DNA of 64,000 nucleotides from Karstenula rhodostoma CBS 690.94 (Eukaryota > Ascomycota > Dothideomycetes > Pleosporales > Didymosphaeriaceae), in assembly GCA_010093485.1 (NCBI GenBank), contig MU001494.1, forward strand, positions 1,767,937 through 1,831,936, given 5' to 3'. The stretch's first letter is position 1, and the number at the start of each line of letters is the position of its first letter. The notes under the pieces were generated by a model. It saw only the letters and a list, made by a program, of their open reading frames with translations. It searched no databases and was not told the DNA's origin. The translations under genes were made by a program, and so were the position numbers. This document shows positions 8,967 through 21,263 of this stretch, piece after piece.

Positions 8967-11857
8967 CTAGAAAGACAGCTTCGCGCTGAGCGGCAGCTTC
9001 CGCGACGACGAGCCGACGTGCACCGTCTTGGTGTAGTTGGTGATGACCCAGTTCTGGCTGACGGTATCCCAGTTGGATACATCGCGCCGCGTGACGTCCG
9101 CGTAGAAGGTCGCCGTCTTGCCGGGCCCGATGCTCAGACGCTCGAAGTTGCGGAGGGCAACCACGGGGTCCGTGGGTCCGCCGAGCGAGACGTATAGCTG
9201 GGGTACCTCGTCTCCGGCGACGGTGCCGTTGTTGGTGACGGTGGCCGTCACGGTGAAGAGAACGTCCCACAGCTGGGGGTTGCCTCCGGGTCCTCCGCCG
9301 GCCGCGATCTTGGGCTGCGCTGAGCCGTCGGTCGCGCCTTCCGGGTACGTGTGGTCTACGCCGTACTCGGGGTCCCGCGATGCTTCCTCGAGGTCGGTCG
9401 AGTTGAGGTATGGGTAGATGTACTTGTTCACATAGGTGAGGTTGGCCGGCCACTGGTACTGAGATGCATCGGTGCTCGAGTTACCGAGAACCGGTGCTGG
9501 CTGAGTGAGACCCGTGTTGGGCGTGTAAGCCCCAGCTGCGACCTTGGTGACTGTCAGGTTGGAGTAGGAGAAGGTTGTGTATGACAATCCAAATCCGAAT
9601 TCGTACACAGGTGTGATGTTCTTCTGGTCGAATGCGCGGTAGTCAATGAACACGCCCTCTTCGAAGTTATCCTGAGGGCTGCCGTGACCGTTGGTGGGCT
9701 CGTAAACAAGGTCAGGACCATACTCGGACGCGTTGGTGCCGAAGGTGAACGGCAACTTGCCACCTGGGTTGACTCGACCGTAAAGGACGTCGGCAATAGC
9801 GTTGCCAGACTCTTGGCCAGGAAGACCAGCCCACAGGATGGCAGTGACGTTCTCGCTGTTGGAGAAAGAGTCAATGAGCACAGGGCCAACGGAATGGATG
9901 ACGACAATGGTGTTGTTGCAGTATGCAGAGACGTTCTGCACAAGCGTTTCGCCACCTTGCCAGATGGTGAGGTTGTTTCGGTCACCTGCGTTGCCATCAA
10001 CAGTAATGAAACCTTCGCCCGAGTCTGCGTTGACGAAAACAATAGCGGTGCTGGCCTGCTTAGCGAGCGACACGATTTGAGCCCAAGCATAGTTGTCAGT
10101 TACGGATTGCACGATACCACCGTTGCCAGCGACCGCGTTCTTGATGGCGTCGAGAGGAGTGACTAGGTAAGGGAAGTCAGATGTTCCCGAACCCCAGCCC
10201 ATGGCAAGGGTACCGTTGTCACAGCCGCGGTCAGCGCAGCCGTTGGGGCCATATTGGCTGTCTCCAGCGTCTTGACCGAAGACAGCCGTGTTCTTCTCGT
10301 TGCCCTTGAGCGGAAGGGCCCCATTGTTCTTCAAAAGGACAGTTGACTTGGCTGATGCAACGCGAATGGCCTTGTAATGGTCGGCTCGTACATCGACGTG
10401 CTGGTTAATCAGACCATAGCCTGTTTGGGCAAAGGCATGCTGGTATCCGTAAGTATCGCGGGTCCAGCTGTTGAAGTTGACTGGAACAGCGTGGCGGTCA
10501 CGGCCGACAAGGTAGTACGCGGCCATGATGCGCGTTGCCGCGTCGTCGAGGCGCCATTCTGGAACTGTTCCGTTGATAATTGAGAGGGTCAGATTCGGGC
10601 CCCAGAAGGAAAAGCCGCTGTCGAAATCGGAGTCACCCTATAATGTTACTTTAGTGTTGGTCTCGACTAGTATGTACGATTGAGTGCTTACAGGCATAGT
10701 CATATCGAGACCGGCAAGCGTAGAAGCAACACCAGAGTGCTGAGCGTCCCAATCCGACATGATGAATCCCTGGAAGCCAAGCTCGCCCTTCAGAATGTAG
10801 TTCTGGAGGTGTGAGTTCTGGCACACCTGCGAGTTGTTCGCCTTGTTGTAGGAGCACATGATACTACCAGTTCCAGCGCGGACCGCATCGGCAAAAGGCC
10901 ACAAGTACAACTCATGGAGGGTTTTGTCGTCCACATTTGAGCTGACGGCGTCCACAAAGCCGAAGTCCCCGAAGTCACCTGGCGAACGGAAATGTTCTTG
11001 CTCGTTCAGAATGAAATGCTTGGTGCAAGCAATGACACCAGCATCTTGGATACCCTTGACGGTCTCGGCGACGGCAATCCCGCTGAGGACTGGATCTGGT
11101 GAGAAGCCCTCCCAATTACGTCCACCCTTGGGGTTACGACCAAGAGGGCCAACAACGGGGCCAAGCAGAACATCGGAGCCTTTGTCGCGCTGCTCCACGC
11201 CCATCTGGTACCCACGACGGTAGAACTCGCCACGGTCCCAGGACGCCGCAACGGTGCCACCGGCAGGGAATGCGGATACATAGTCGGCAAATCGAACGCC
11301 CAGAGGGCTGTCTTGGGTGCAGAAGCCCGGGAAGCCCAGGCGCGGGATGGATCCAGTATTGCCAACACTGCATGAATCAGCTGTTGATCGAGGTTCATGA
11401 AGGCAGAAAAGCGCTCACCAGGCCTCGCCCTCCCAGCCGACGCCCGTGGTGATATTGACCTTCTCAAGCAGGGTCAACTGGCGCACGAAAGCTTGGGCTT
11501 TGGCAACCGCATCAGTCCAACCGGCGGTAGAGCTATCTATCCATGGGCTGGGATAGTACGGAGGGCTCTGGGCATTGTTCAGGTCACCAGGGGCGGTGCC
11601 ATTGGGACCGGTTGGGGTTGTGGAGTACTTGTTTACAGTCAGCCCATGTGCGTCAACAAGAGCAGAGATCAGACATTGGCTACTCTAAGAAAAGGAAAAA
11701 GCGACAGAAAGAAATGCGCCGCACCGGGAGTCATGGCTGCAGCTTCTCCCGAGATTTCTCATGTATGCAGAGTTTGGGTGGAGTGTAAAGGGAGTAGACG
11801 TACCTGGGCTTGGGCGAAAGCCACATGCAGGAAGGGAGCAAGCCACGCGCGGACCAT
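8967..11857 (-). CDS. Secreted beta-glucosidase, glycoside hydrolase family 3
   Basis: Four exons, 11857-11804, 11627-11419, 11367-10692 and 10637-8967, give 869 residues, the usual length for Aspergillus BGL1-type enzymes (about 860). Introns of 176, 51 and 54 bp have donors GTACGT, GTGAGC and GTAAGC. Exon 1 encodes exactly the signal peptide [18 protein letters not shown]. The protein then follows the BGL1 pattern through PPYYPSPW, the first GH3 domain with nucleophile Asp about 293 in [10 protein letters not shown], and the second domain with probable acid/base Glu about 521 in NADSGEGF. The fibronectin-III-like C-terminal domain ends with [11 protein letters not shown]. The enzyme removes terminal glucose from cellobiose and short beta-glucans outside the cell. 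Many N-glycosylation sequons are present. No key residue is missing. Confidence 0.95.
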
Positions 11858-14057
11858 GGCGTCTAAGAATGCTCTTCACAGGCGGGAGCTTTGGTTGACA
11901 GACGCCCGAGCGAAGATTGAGTTGTCAGATAGCGAAAACTAGGGCTACGGTTCAACGTGAGGGCACTCGCAGAACAGCAGAGGCAAGGACAGCGCCCCCA
12001 GGTTCTTATTCACAGCTCCAAAGCTCCAAGCTTTACCCTTGTCGTAGACTGCGGGGGCTAGCTGCACGCTCAGGCACCTGCTGATCTTCGGCCACTCTTG
12101 TTTCTCCGCCACCCCGATCGAGGCTTGCATGCACCAACGGTGGTGAACGGCCGCCTTCACGACGCCTCGTTCGCCGTGCAAGCCATCAGCATCTGCCGCG
12201 TCCTTGCGTCGCTGGGCCTCGTCTCCTTCTCCTTCCCCTTGCCTTGGCGCCGCGGGATCACGAATCACCATGTGTGCTGCGTCATCTCTCCGCGGTTACA
12301 TCATCATTTCCCGCGCGGCCGTGCGCTGCTCCCCCAGAAACGCCCACACTGCTCAGCCGCCCAGCAAAGCCCAGCCGCGCCCATCCTCCGCTCCCCGGAC
12401 GTCAATAACTATAGCGCGCCGCCATCGACAATGGTCTGCAAACCATCGAGAGATGCGGGGTTGATGTCGCATATCAGCGTCGCCTTTGCCCTGACGCGCC
12501 GCTTTGCTAGCTCTGCCGTCTGCGCCTTCCCCACGCCACGCCCGGTTGCTAGTTTATTGTCACCGCACTCTACCAGCCTTCCGGCATCGACACTGTCACG
12601 TTTCCCTGTTTTTTCTCTCTGCACTTTGCAGTCGCTCGATGCGGTGCTCGGTGCTGACGGGCAGCCCTTGTTCTTCGGCTTCCATCCCGTCCGGTGCAAA
12701 GAGGCACTGCTCGTCCTCTTTATCCTGGTGCATGCGGCAAATTAGGAAGGTGGGACCAATACCACTCGCAACCTCGTAGCTCACCACTGAACACCAAGAT
12801 GGACCAGAAGAGCAGAGCACTCGAGCTTCATTTTGTCTTTCGTGTGCGTCCTCCACAATTTCTCGAAACTGCAACTCATCCCTTCCACCGCCGTGCGTGA
12901 ACACCACAGCTGGCACGACGTTGCCAACCCCATCGCCAAGAAACAAACGTTCCACAGTTGCCGTGTCTCCACTCAACGATGCAGGCCTTCCGTCTATTGC
13001 GGGGTGTGTTCAAAGTTTGCCCTCCCAGGTACCGAGGTACCTCCATCTCACCAAACTCTTGCCAGCTTTAAGCGTCCGAGCCACTGAGGAAACTAGCCTA
13101 ACTGTCGACGAAAATGGCATACCGGTCTGCCTCTTTCTTGTGGAGCTCACCGCCGTGCATTTGATTGTAGCGGCCGCTTCAACCCTTGCCATACTGACGA
13201 CACGACTAACCTCGCTTCAGGTCTCTTTTTCCTCAACTCTGGGAAGGGTTTTCCCATTACGACAAATTTCCATTCCACACAGGACATAGATTCTTCATGA
13301 TTTGGAATCACGTGCGGACTGCGCTTCAATAACTAATCTCCATTCAATATGACCTCGACGAAACCGGGCCCTCTCTAAAGTTTCGTGCGGTCCTTCTCTT
13401 AGCGAGTTGCGATTACGCCATACACGACTGCTGCCCAGAGGCTCGCTCATTGTCAAACCAGGGTCATTCCACACAGAAGCCTCTGCTTGTGCATAACCTT
13501 CGTTTGCTCGCAACTCCGCCCATCGAGTCTGAGATGGCCATCCTTTGGTCCTTCACCTACCCCGCTACGCCTCAGGGGATGTTTGTACCAATGGACGTGC
13601 CTCCGAACTGACTAAACCTATATCATCGTCGGTCATTCTCCAGCTCCTAAGATTCGTATGTCGGCGACCATCGATTGCCACCTCTTTGTTCCGCCTCAGT
13701 AGACGACCGCGACTATGGAGTCTTATTGCCTCTGGTGCATGTCTCACCCACGAAACATGGAACTCTTGTTCATGTTGAGTGGTCGCCATGTCTCGGTCAT
13801 CATCTCTTTGATCCTCTTCGGAACGGAAAGGACCCAAAAACCACAGGGTGACGAGTTTTACTCATTTACTCTTGGCCCGCACTCGACTACTTTGTGGTAG
13901 CGACATTGAAAACCACGACATTTGCACATCCCGCATGTCCCGTGCATGGTTCGCCGACCAGTTTCGGGTATCCTTATCGGTAACGCGTTTTTGGGACATG
14001 TCCTTCCCTGGGTCGTTTTCCTTGCGTCCCGTTGTTCTTATGAGCCCGGTTGTTGAC
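11858..14057. other. Intergenic, 2.2 kb
   Basis: This holds the promoter of the beta-glucosidase gene and the 3' end of the Zn2Cys6 regulator gene. The longest frame on the plus strand (12098-12745) has no family features and looks like chance. I see no gene, tRNA or mobile element. Confidence 0.5.
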
Positions 14058-16132
14058 TCAAGTGAACGAAGGCATGCCCGTCTTCTCGTCGACCAACTCC
14101 CGCCAGTCTGGTATTTCTGCATTTCCGTCTCTACCTTCGTTAGTTCTTAGGTCTACTCTACTCCACACTGTCTTCACCAAGCCCATGATAACGTCGTAGT
14201 TGCCAATCCTTCGAACCTGGGACGCTTGTCCAAATATTCTCATAATCTTGATGCGATCCCTATCCTCTGTCACGTTACAAGCAACGACAAACAGCGGCCA
14301 AGGCGAACTACAAACTTCCATTTGATCAAGCAGGTTGAAACCTTGGCGAACAAGATCTGGGACGCTTGGGAATGGAAGCGGCGAAGTCGGTGGACTCGAC
14401 GTAGATGAAGATGGGGCAGTTACCGGGTACGTATCATGCAAGTACAGCATGGCTGCGACCCGATAGAACTCTGCCGTGTGGTGGATACGTGTGTGCGAAA
14501 TGTGACCGGAAGTCTCATCGGGGTAAACTAATACCTCTTGGCGCAGATTGAGCAAACGCAGTCGAATCTGGACAGCCAGACCCATCGTGTCAGACTCTGA
14601 TGCGCCCTTCCCCATTGCGAGGAGAGTGCGCAACTGGTTGATGCACGAAATTAACCTCAACAGCTCGGTCGAACATCCCAGCAGACCAACGATCTATCCT
14701 CAGTGTCAGTTTCAAGATGGTGCTGGATTGCGGAGTCCACGTACTCTTTGGTCGATGGCGACGCCCTCAGGGATCAGTATGTCATGGATTGACGGCGACG
14801 GTGTCTTGAATTGGGACGGGTGGCCGAATTCTGAAAAGGTATTGTGGTATTCGTACCATTCCTCCAGGAAGGGATTGCATCCGTGCTGGTCCGAAGCGAT
14901 GGCCCGGTCACAACCGGAGACGATGTTGCGGGCGCCTTGGAGATGGGTGTACCAGCTTGTGTCTGAGGCGTCGAAGACCTGAAGGTGGGTCAGAATTCCG
15001 CACAATGAAGTTCAAGTGTCGGAATGACGCGCGCGGTTTTACACGCGTTCCTCTACTCCGTCCAACACATGCATAACTTACGCTATACACGCAAAGCATC
15101 AGACATGACGCAAACTGCGTCAGACGAAACCTTTCGTCTAGAGGCGGCGCACAGTGAAAACTCTCCGCGAGCGCCTTGATAGCTTCAACTTTGTGGGTGA
15201 GTGCCTCTTCACGACTTCCTAAATGGAAAGACGCCAGTGCTAATATGGCCTGCAAAAGGCTTGTTGCAGATACATCTGTCGACGTCAATGCCATGGGCAT
15301 TATTTGGAGTCGAAAACCGTTCGTGCTATCATCAATCGTTGTCATCATTCGTGCAACCACGGAGTCATCTGGTGAATATATGTTAACGTTCATCCACTCT
15401 GCATCTCCTAAACAGCCAAACGGTTTGTTGAACGAGCGACCTCGGAGTGATCTCGCCGCATCGAGGCAATAAAATGCGAGCGGGCGGATTTATGCATCCG
15501 TGCGAGTGCGAAACACCGAGTCAGTTGGACACTTACAATGAGACAAAAGCGACCCCTCCCGCTCGCCTAAGTCCAGTTTCCAGAATTCCAGGCCCGGCGA
15601 CACGCTTCTCGATACGCCAGAGTCGATGGTCGGGCCGCCCATTGCAGCCAGATCTCGTACAGTATACTTCTGCCCTTCAACATCCCCATTGCCGGTATTG
15701 AGGAAGGAAAACTCGCCAAAGTTGGTCACATAGTTGGTCGCGCTGGTGTCGGGGTCCGCCTGATACTTCTTTTGCTTCCTCCGTCCATCGTACTTGTCGG
15801 GCCATGCAAGCTTCAAATCGTAGCCCTTGCATTCCCTCTTCGCACGCGTACAATTCTCGCAGTGCGGCAGGGCGCGATCGCAGCCGACTTTGCGTTCTAC
15901 CCGAAGTGAGCCAAGCTGGACAAGCAGACCAAGGTATGACAAGAGCCGTACAAGGCAGCGTCAATCGTTCATGTACGCCTTTCGGTATATGCGGCCGGAA
16001 GCACTCGAACGTTTGCCCCATCCAGGACCGACGTCACGTCACACTCGATCGGGGATGTTCGATGAAGTAACAAAATTGCAATGACGTACCTTTGCACGTC
16101 CAGCAATTACTCTTCGCTGTGGGCACGTTCAT
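14058..16132 (-). CDS. Zn2Cys6 transcription factor with fungal-specific regulatory domain
   Basis: Five exons, 16132-16090, 15896-15537, 15440-15082, 14978-14745 and 14693-14058, give 543 residues. All four junctions keep frame and have GTACGT or GTAAGT donors. The first exon holds half of the zinc cluster, and splicing restores the canonical spacing C10-x2-C13-x6-C20-x6-C27-x2-C30-x6-C37. A basic linker follows (RRKQKK, about residues 60-65). The remainder resembles the Fungal_trans_2 (DUF3468) domain: LLQAILALASFHLG, a CLMLCVYSVFDASDTSWYTH segment and the THLQGARNIV helix. Such proteins bind CGG-containing sites and often control metabolic genes. Its target cannot be read from sequence. 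It lies about 2.2 kb from the beta-glucosidase gene, so a link to sugar metabolism is possible but unproven. The acceptor of intron 2 (CCGAG at 15441) is the weakest choice. Confidence 0.88.
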
Positions 16133-17110
16133 GCCTTCACATGACGGTCCTGCTCCACTCCAGATTTGCTCTCAAAGTATCAACGAGAGGTGCGGTGGCA
16201 GCGCCCGAGTCAGGAACCTGCAGGATCAAGTCGGATAATACTTTTGCAGACAAGGCAATGAATATCAGGTAGCTCGCGTAGGGTTGAACTTGCGGTTGGC
16301 TTTACGCAGGTTCATCTACGAGCCTGTAAGCCAGTATATGAAGGTCGGAAGTGAGCGACAAATTGCGCAGCTTTTAGGAAGCTGCATTAGTACGCAATAC
16401 TAGAACCGTCATAACCGGCCTCAACTTGCCTGCCGCAGTTTCACGATCCTGAGTCCGCAGCCCTTGGAGGACCCTGGCATAAAAAATGGCAAATGCATGG
16501 GCGGATACACATTCACGTGCCGCATCTTTCGGCTTTTCTAACATAATTCCCACCCTAGACCAGGCCAATGGGAGGGCTTATTCTACCGGTTCCGGACGTT
16601 ATACTTTGATTACAGGCAACAGCGATACTTGACAACAGTATGATGGCTACTATATTATCCACGCTTAGCCTATCCGGGGTATGGATCTAGGCTTGGCAAC
16701 GAATGAAAAAAAAGGATTCTAGGGCGCATCTCGCCGTGACGTCGAGAGGGCAACGCGGTGAACTAAGCACAACTACATCCATGCCAGCATTGTGCAAGTC
16801 TCAACCCAACAATTGCCGTCTGTCAAACCAGTATATGATGGCTAAAACTACGGTGCAGCCGTTAGTAGTCCCTTACGTGCACGGCAAACGTACGCAGGTC
16901 CGCAAGGCAGTTCTCGATAGGTTGATTCGCGTGGAAAAGTGCAACACCATTGGTCGAAGAACATCAGTGTGCCCCTGGCAACGAACATATTAGCTCGCTC
17001 GGGATCTGACTACACTATGTTTCGAGGTCTTGGGGTACGGGTAGCGTCCGTGCATACAACAGCACAGCCGCGATGCCGATAGCCATAACAGACCGCATGC
17101 GGTGGAGGCT

Positions 17111-17145
17111 GTGTTGCACCTAGCGGCCCTTTGGGCCGCGAACAC
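17111..17145 (+). other. Hairpin-forming inverted repeat
   Basis: GCGGCCC (17123-17129) and GGGCCGC (17133-17139) form a perfect 7-bp GC stem with a TTT loop. Outside it, GTGTT (17111-17115) pairs with AACAC (17141-17145). It lies in the gene-poor region. No T-tract follows, so it is not a clear terminator. Its function is unknown. Confidence 0.6.
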
Positions 17146-19089
17146 GATCTAGGCGAGGCGGCAGGCGCGGCTAGATGGAGGGTTAGGTGGGCCAGGTTAG
17201 TGTTTTCACAGGGCCGCTGGGTTTGACGGGGTTTTGGCCATTGTCAGGCAGTCAGGCAGTCGTACTAGAGTATGCATGGGCAAGCACTTTTTAGCTCCCG
17301 CTGTGCACGACTGGGTAGGGGTGCAGACCAAGTGGGGGCCGGGGACAAGCGGGATGTGCCACAGCGCAGGAAACTTTCACTACGATCCGTGGGAGCTAGG
17401 CCGTTTCCGGAAGCTCATGCGAATTCGTCGTCAGGGCACCTACTTTTTGTTTGGTCACTAGGTGGATAATTTTCGGCGTTTGGAAAATTCTTCAAAAAAC
17501 GTGGAGGGCGGTGGGTGACTGTACGACGTCGGTTCGAAGTGTCCAATAGAATGGACTTTGAGGGAAGCAAGGCAGCAACAAGGCATTCAGAGTCAAGCGG
17601 AGATAGGCTCAACGACAACAGAGATGACGCGTCGTTAGTGGCGTTGCCGCAAAAGTAAACTATATCGTGCATCAATCACGCATGTCATCCATATACAAGC
17701 TGACATCTTCTGCAGACGAACAGGTACAGTGTTGCCTACCTACGTTGTATCAGTTCTGCCTAGAATGCTACGTAACACGTCGAGGCAGGGCAACACTCGT
17801 AGATCCGATTATCCACAACCCATGCCATCTCCCATGCGCAGCGTGCAAGATACCAAACGTCCATGCGCCAAAAACACCTTCATTCCCGTAGCACTCGAAA
17901 CTAACATCTCTCACAAGCCCACACCCATTATCCCAGGACCATTCTACCTACCATCTCGCTGAAACTCACCTCAAGTATCGCCCCATGGCTCGTCGAACTT
18001 ACTTTCCTCGCCGTGAAATAATCTACTCTCGCAGGTTAGTTAAAACCCTCGGCCATGCACGAGCCAAGGGGACGCATAACGAGGGCAAGTGTTTGCGAGA
18101 GGGAAGATTAGGTAAGCAGAAGTGGAAGGGCGTTAGCCTTGCTTTGTACGAGGGGTGGGGTGGGGTAAGGTGGGGTCGGAAGCGGTAAGACGGCGATTCA
18201 CTGTATACAGGGTGCGGGAGGCTGGTGCGCCCCACTCACTCAGCAGGGAGGCAAGATGACCTACTTATAAAAGACCGCTCGAGGGCTTTGCAAGCCTTGA
18301 CGAGCTCGTCTCCCCAACCACAGTACATAGTTACGGTACGCGCTGTCCGCCATGTGCAACGTGGGAATGCAGCGGTACGGGTGGGACACCGGATACCACG
18401 TGCATGGGGGTGTCTGGAGCGGCTCTGGAGTCCTGGTAGTCATGTGTTTGGGATAGCTACCTAGCTATCAGCGATCCGATCTTGCTAAGGCGGGAAAGGC
18501 GGAGAGTACGATACCGATCGAGCATTTGCTAGATCGCGCGAGGCGATACAGAGTGATAATACGCAAGGCCCTCCCGACGGACGGATCAAGCTGCTATATT
18601 GTCCTTGAATATCTTCCCAGTGCGGCAATCAAGCGGGAGTGGGAACGCGAGCCAATGATTCCCCCGTAATTATACGTGCGCAGGAGATAACCGCTGGAGA
18701 TAGCATGCGCTACGTGCCATGGAACTGCATCCTGTGTCTCGTGTTCTCGACATCAGTCCCTCTACGTTCAAGTGTCCAAGAACCTCTCTTTAATGTGAAA
18801 TCGGACTGCTGACGATAGGAGCAAGGAGAACAGCTCGTGCAGTTGTATCCTCTACTAACGCTCATACGCCCCCTCTCCCCTTGAGCAACTAATCTGCAAA
18901 GTACCGCAGAACCCACCCCTTGAATATCATCATGAGGCGATACCAGTTGTTTGAAACACAAATCTCTTCGCTCGCGTACACAGCTTCTCCAAGACCTCAC
19001 GTGAAAGAGACCTTGTCCAACACTGCAGCAGAGCATTTTCTGTATCTGATCGGTCCGTTCGCAAGCCACGCCAGACATAGCGTGGCCCA

Positions 19090-19332
19090 CATCTTGAGAG
19101 AGGTCGGCGTCGTGTGTGCCTACAGTCTCTTCCCCTGAAGGGAAGTCTAGCGTGAGGTCTTTGCGGTTGTAATTTCCTAACTTCACAAGAGCCAACTTGC
19201 ATGATCCATATACAAAAAACGTCTGCTACCCCTACAATACTCCTGTGTTAGCCCGTCCGAGCCAGGGAGGTTACCTTATTGTCAAGCGTACCCTACGCCA
19301 TCTTGAGAGGGGTCGGCATCGTCTGTGCCTAC
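19090..19332 (+). repeat. Diverged 34-bp direct duplication
   Basis: Copies at 19090-19123 and 19299-19332 start at CATCTTGAGAG and end at GTGCCTAC. They match at 31 of 34 positions by eye, 209 bp apart. The flanks match only weakly. This could be a remnant of a tandem duplication or of an old repeat. Confidence 0.6.
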
Positions 19333-20163
19333 CTAGCGGCAAAGGAACCACGATGGCGCAATTTCGTATTTGTAAGTCTGAGTCTGGAGAAGACTCCTGT
19401 CGGCTTTGCTTGCTGCGACAGCTTTGTAGAGGTTCGCGGCGAAGTTCATGAGAAACCCCAACCTGAACGTTGTCGAAGGCCTCAAGGTACCCGCCGTCGG
19501 TGGTAGCCATCGCTGTGCTGACTTGCTAACTTGAATGGCCTCGAAAATGGCAGCTGGAAACGGACTCACATCCCCACATCTCGACCTTGTGTTTCGGGTA
19601 GGAGCGAAAGGCCTCTACGCAGAGGGTTGGAAAAGGTTTCTACCCGGTGATACTGGCAAAACTGCGCTGGATCTGAAACCTTCGGATACCTTTTGATCGA
19701 GCTTTCGTATGCTAACGCTCCCGCGATGCGGTGCAACCGATGGAAAATACTTTACTTGAACCATCGCAAACGCACAAGCAGTGGCATGGTCTTACAGATC
19801 GAAACTCATTAGACTGCCTGGACATCCATACTTTAGGACTGGCTTCACTGACCCAGCCGTGGAAGCAACATGGGCGTGGGCGTGTCCTACCCATGCATTC
19901 CCTCTCCCAGTCCCCAGACCAACGAATGCTAACCACACGGAAAGCGAACGAGGTCAAACCTGGCTGTTCGAGACTGATGTGGCTCCCTGCGAGTAGAAGT
20001 CTACTCACAACCACGGGGAACAAAGCCTGCCCGAGCCAATATCGACGGAAGCCCCCCGAAAAGCGCAAGCCATTTACGTCCGATCAGCACTCAACGCTAC
20101 TACAAGCCTCCACGGACCTCTAGCGTACATCTGACGACCTTGCTAGCTATGACCACCTCCACT

Positions 20164-20191
20164 CACAAATCCCCTCCCCTCCCCTCCCCTC
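20164..20191 (+). repeat. CCCCT pyrimidine microsatellite
   Basis: Consecutive CCCCT units give a pure polypyrimidine tract, read directly. It lies just upstream of an unsupported frame at 20199. Confidence 0.8.
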
Positions 20192-21263
20192 TCCCTGCAT
20201 GCGGCTGCTGACCAAACCCTCAACACGCCCTTTCCCCTGGGCAATTCCATACCCGGTCCCATCCTCACGTTCCCAGTCGCCTTCAACCCAACCTTTCCCG
20301 CCCAGCCGTCTCCCTATCTTGTCTAATCACGCCCCGAACGTCCCGAACACACCGTCGAGCCAGCACACAGAGAAATCGAGACCTCGAATCGCATCTCTAG
20401 ATACTAGCATGCACTACATCAAGTCCAGCAGGTCAAACACGTTTCTGGAAAATTTCCCATCCGCAGATACCTCCACAGACACACAGTGTCCACTTTACGT
20501 CTGTACAAGTAGTGAGTATTGGAAACGACATGCCGCGGCCCCTCCAGATGTCTCGTTTGCGCACCCTACAGCGTCGTCCGTGGTAGAGTTTACACTTCCA
20601 TTCCAACTAGCTTTCACACGCCCCAAGACGAGCCAGGAAGTAGTATCGGGACAAGCAGATGCGAGTGAGGTGAGGGCGATTGCTGTGTGTTAGTCAATAT
20701 CCCGCGCCTCACGTTCCAGACAACGAACAAAGAGACAGTGGTATGGGAAAACCAAAGGGTGAAAATGTCGTACAGCTCGCTATTGTATCTATTGTTACCC
20801 TAGTCCTACATAGATACCCAGACACCTGTGATGCTAAATTCCTTCTGGCCCCAACTCCCGAGTATGCACACGCTAACTTGGACGCCTTAGACAATGCTAA
20901 AGACCGGAAGGGGAAGAAGAATCCCCAAACACTGCCCCTAGCTCCTGAAATCGTAGAAACGTTGAGAATAGAAAATGCTAGCCCAAACAGCTGACGACGC
21001 TACTGCGAAGTCAAAGCAAGCCATGTCGGCTAATAAAACACCACAACACCCCAGCAAAAGCCCTGATTGATGAAGTATAATCACCCCAGCAAAACGCGCA
21101 CACCATCCCAAAAAGCGTTGCTGAACGCTAGCGCGCCGCCATGGAAACCCTACCCGTACTAAACATGCCCCCCATGAGAGAAAGTCAATGGGTATATATG
21201 TAAAACATGAAATCCTCGTATTGCGCCAGAAGAAATGCTCTTTAATCGTCCGCCAAGCGCTCT

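Larger units (their letters stand above)
16133..21263. other. Gene-poor region, 5.1 kb
   Basis: No frame here combines length, plausible composition and splicing support. I noted a strong hairpin (17111-17145), a diverged 34-bp duplication (19090-19123 and 19299-19332), a CCCCT microsatellite (20164-20191) and a 164-codon frame at 20199-20693 with no recognisable features. I see no transposase, reverse transcriptase, terminal repeat or tRNA. Confidence 0.5.

Noticed and set aside
12098..12745. 215-codon plus-strand frame
   Set aside because: It has no ATG-proximal signal or family pattern, and its composition is like other chance frames here. It lies in the spacer between the beta-glucosidase and the Zn2Cys6 gene.
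20199..20693. 164-codon frame with ATG after the CCCCT repeat
   Set aside because: It is Ser/Pro/Thr-rich with no motif, signal peptide or conserved block. It could be real but cannot be supported.
16133..21263. Transposon remnant in the gene-poor region
   Set aside because: No transposase or reverse-transcriptase frame, terminal inverted repeat or target-site duplication could be found by eye.
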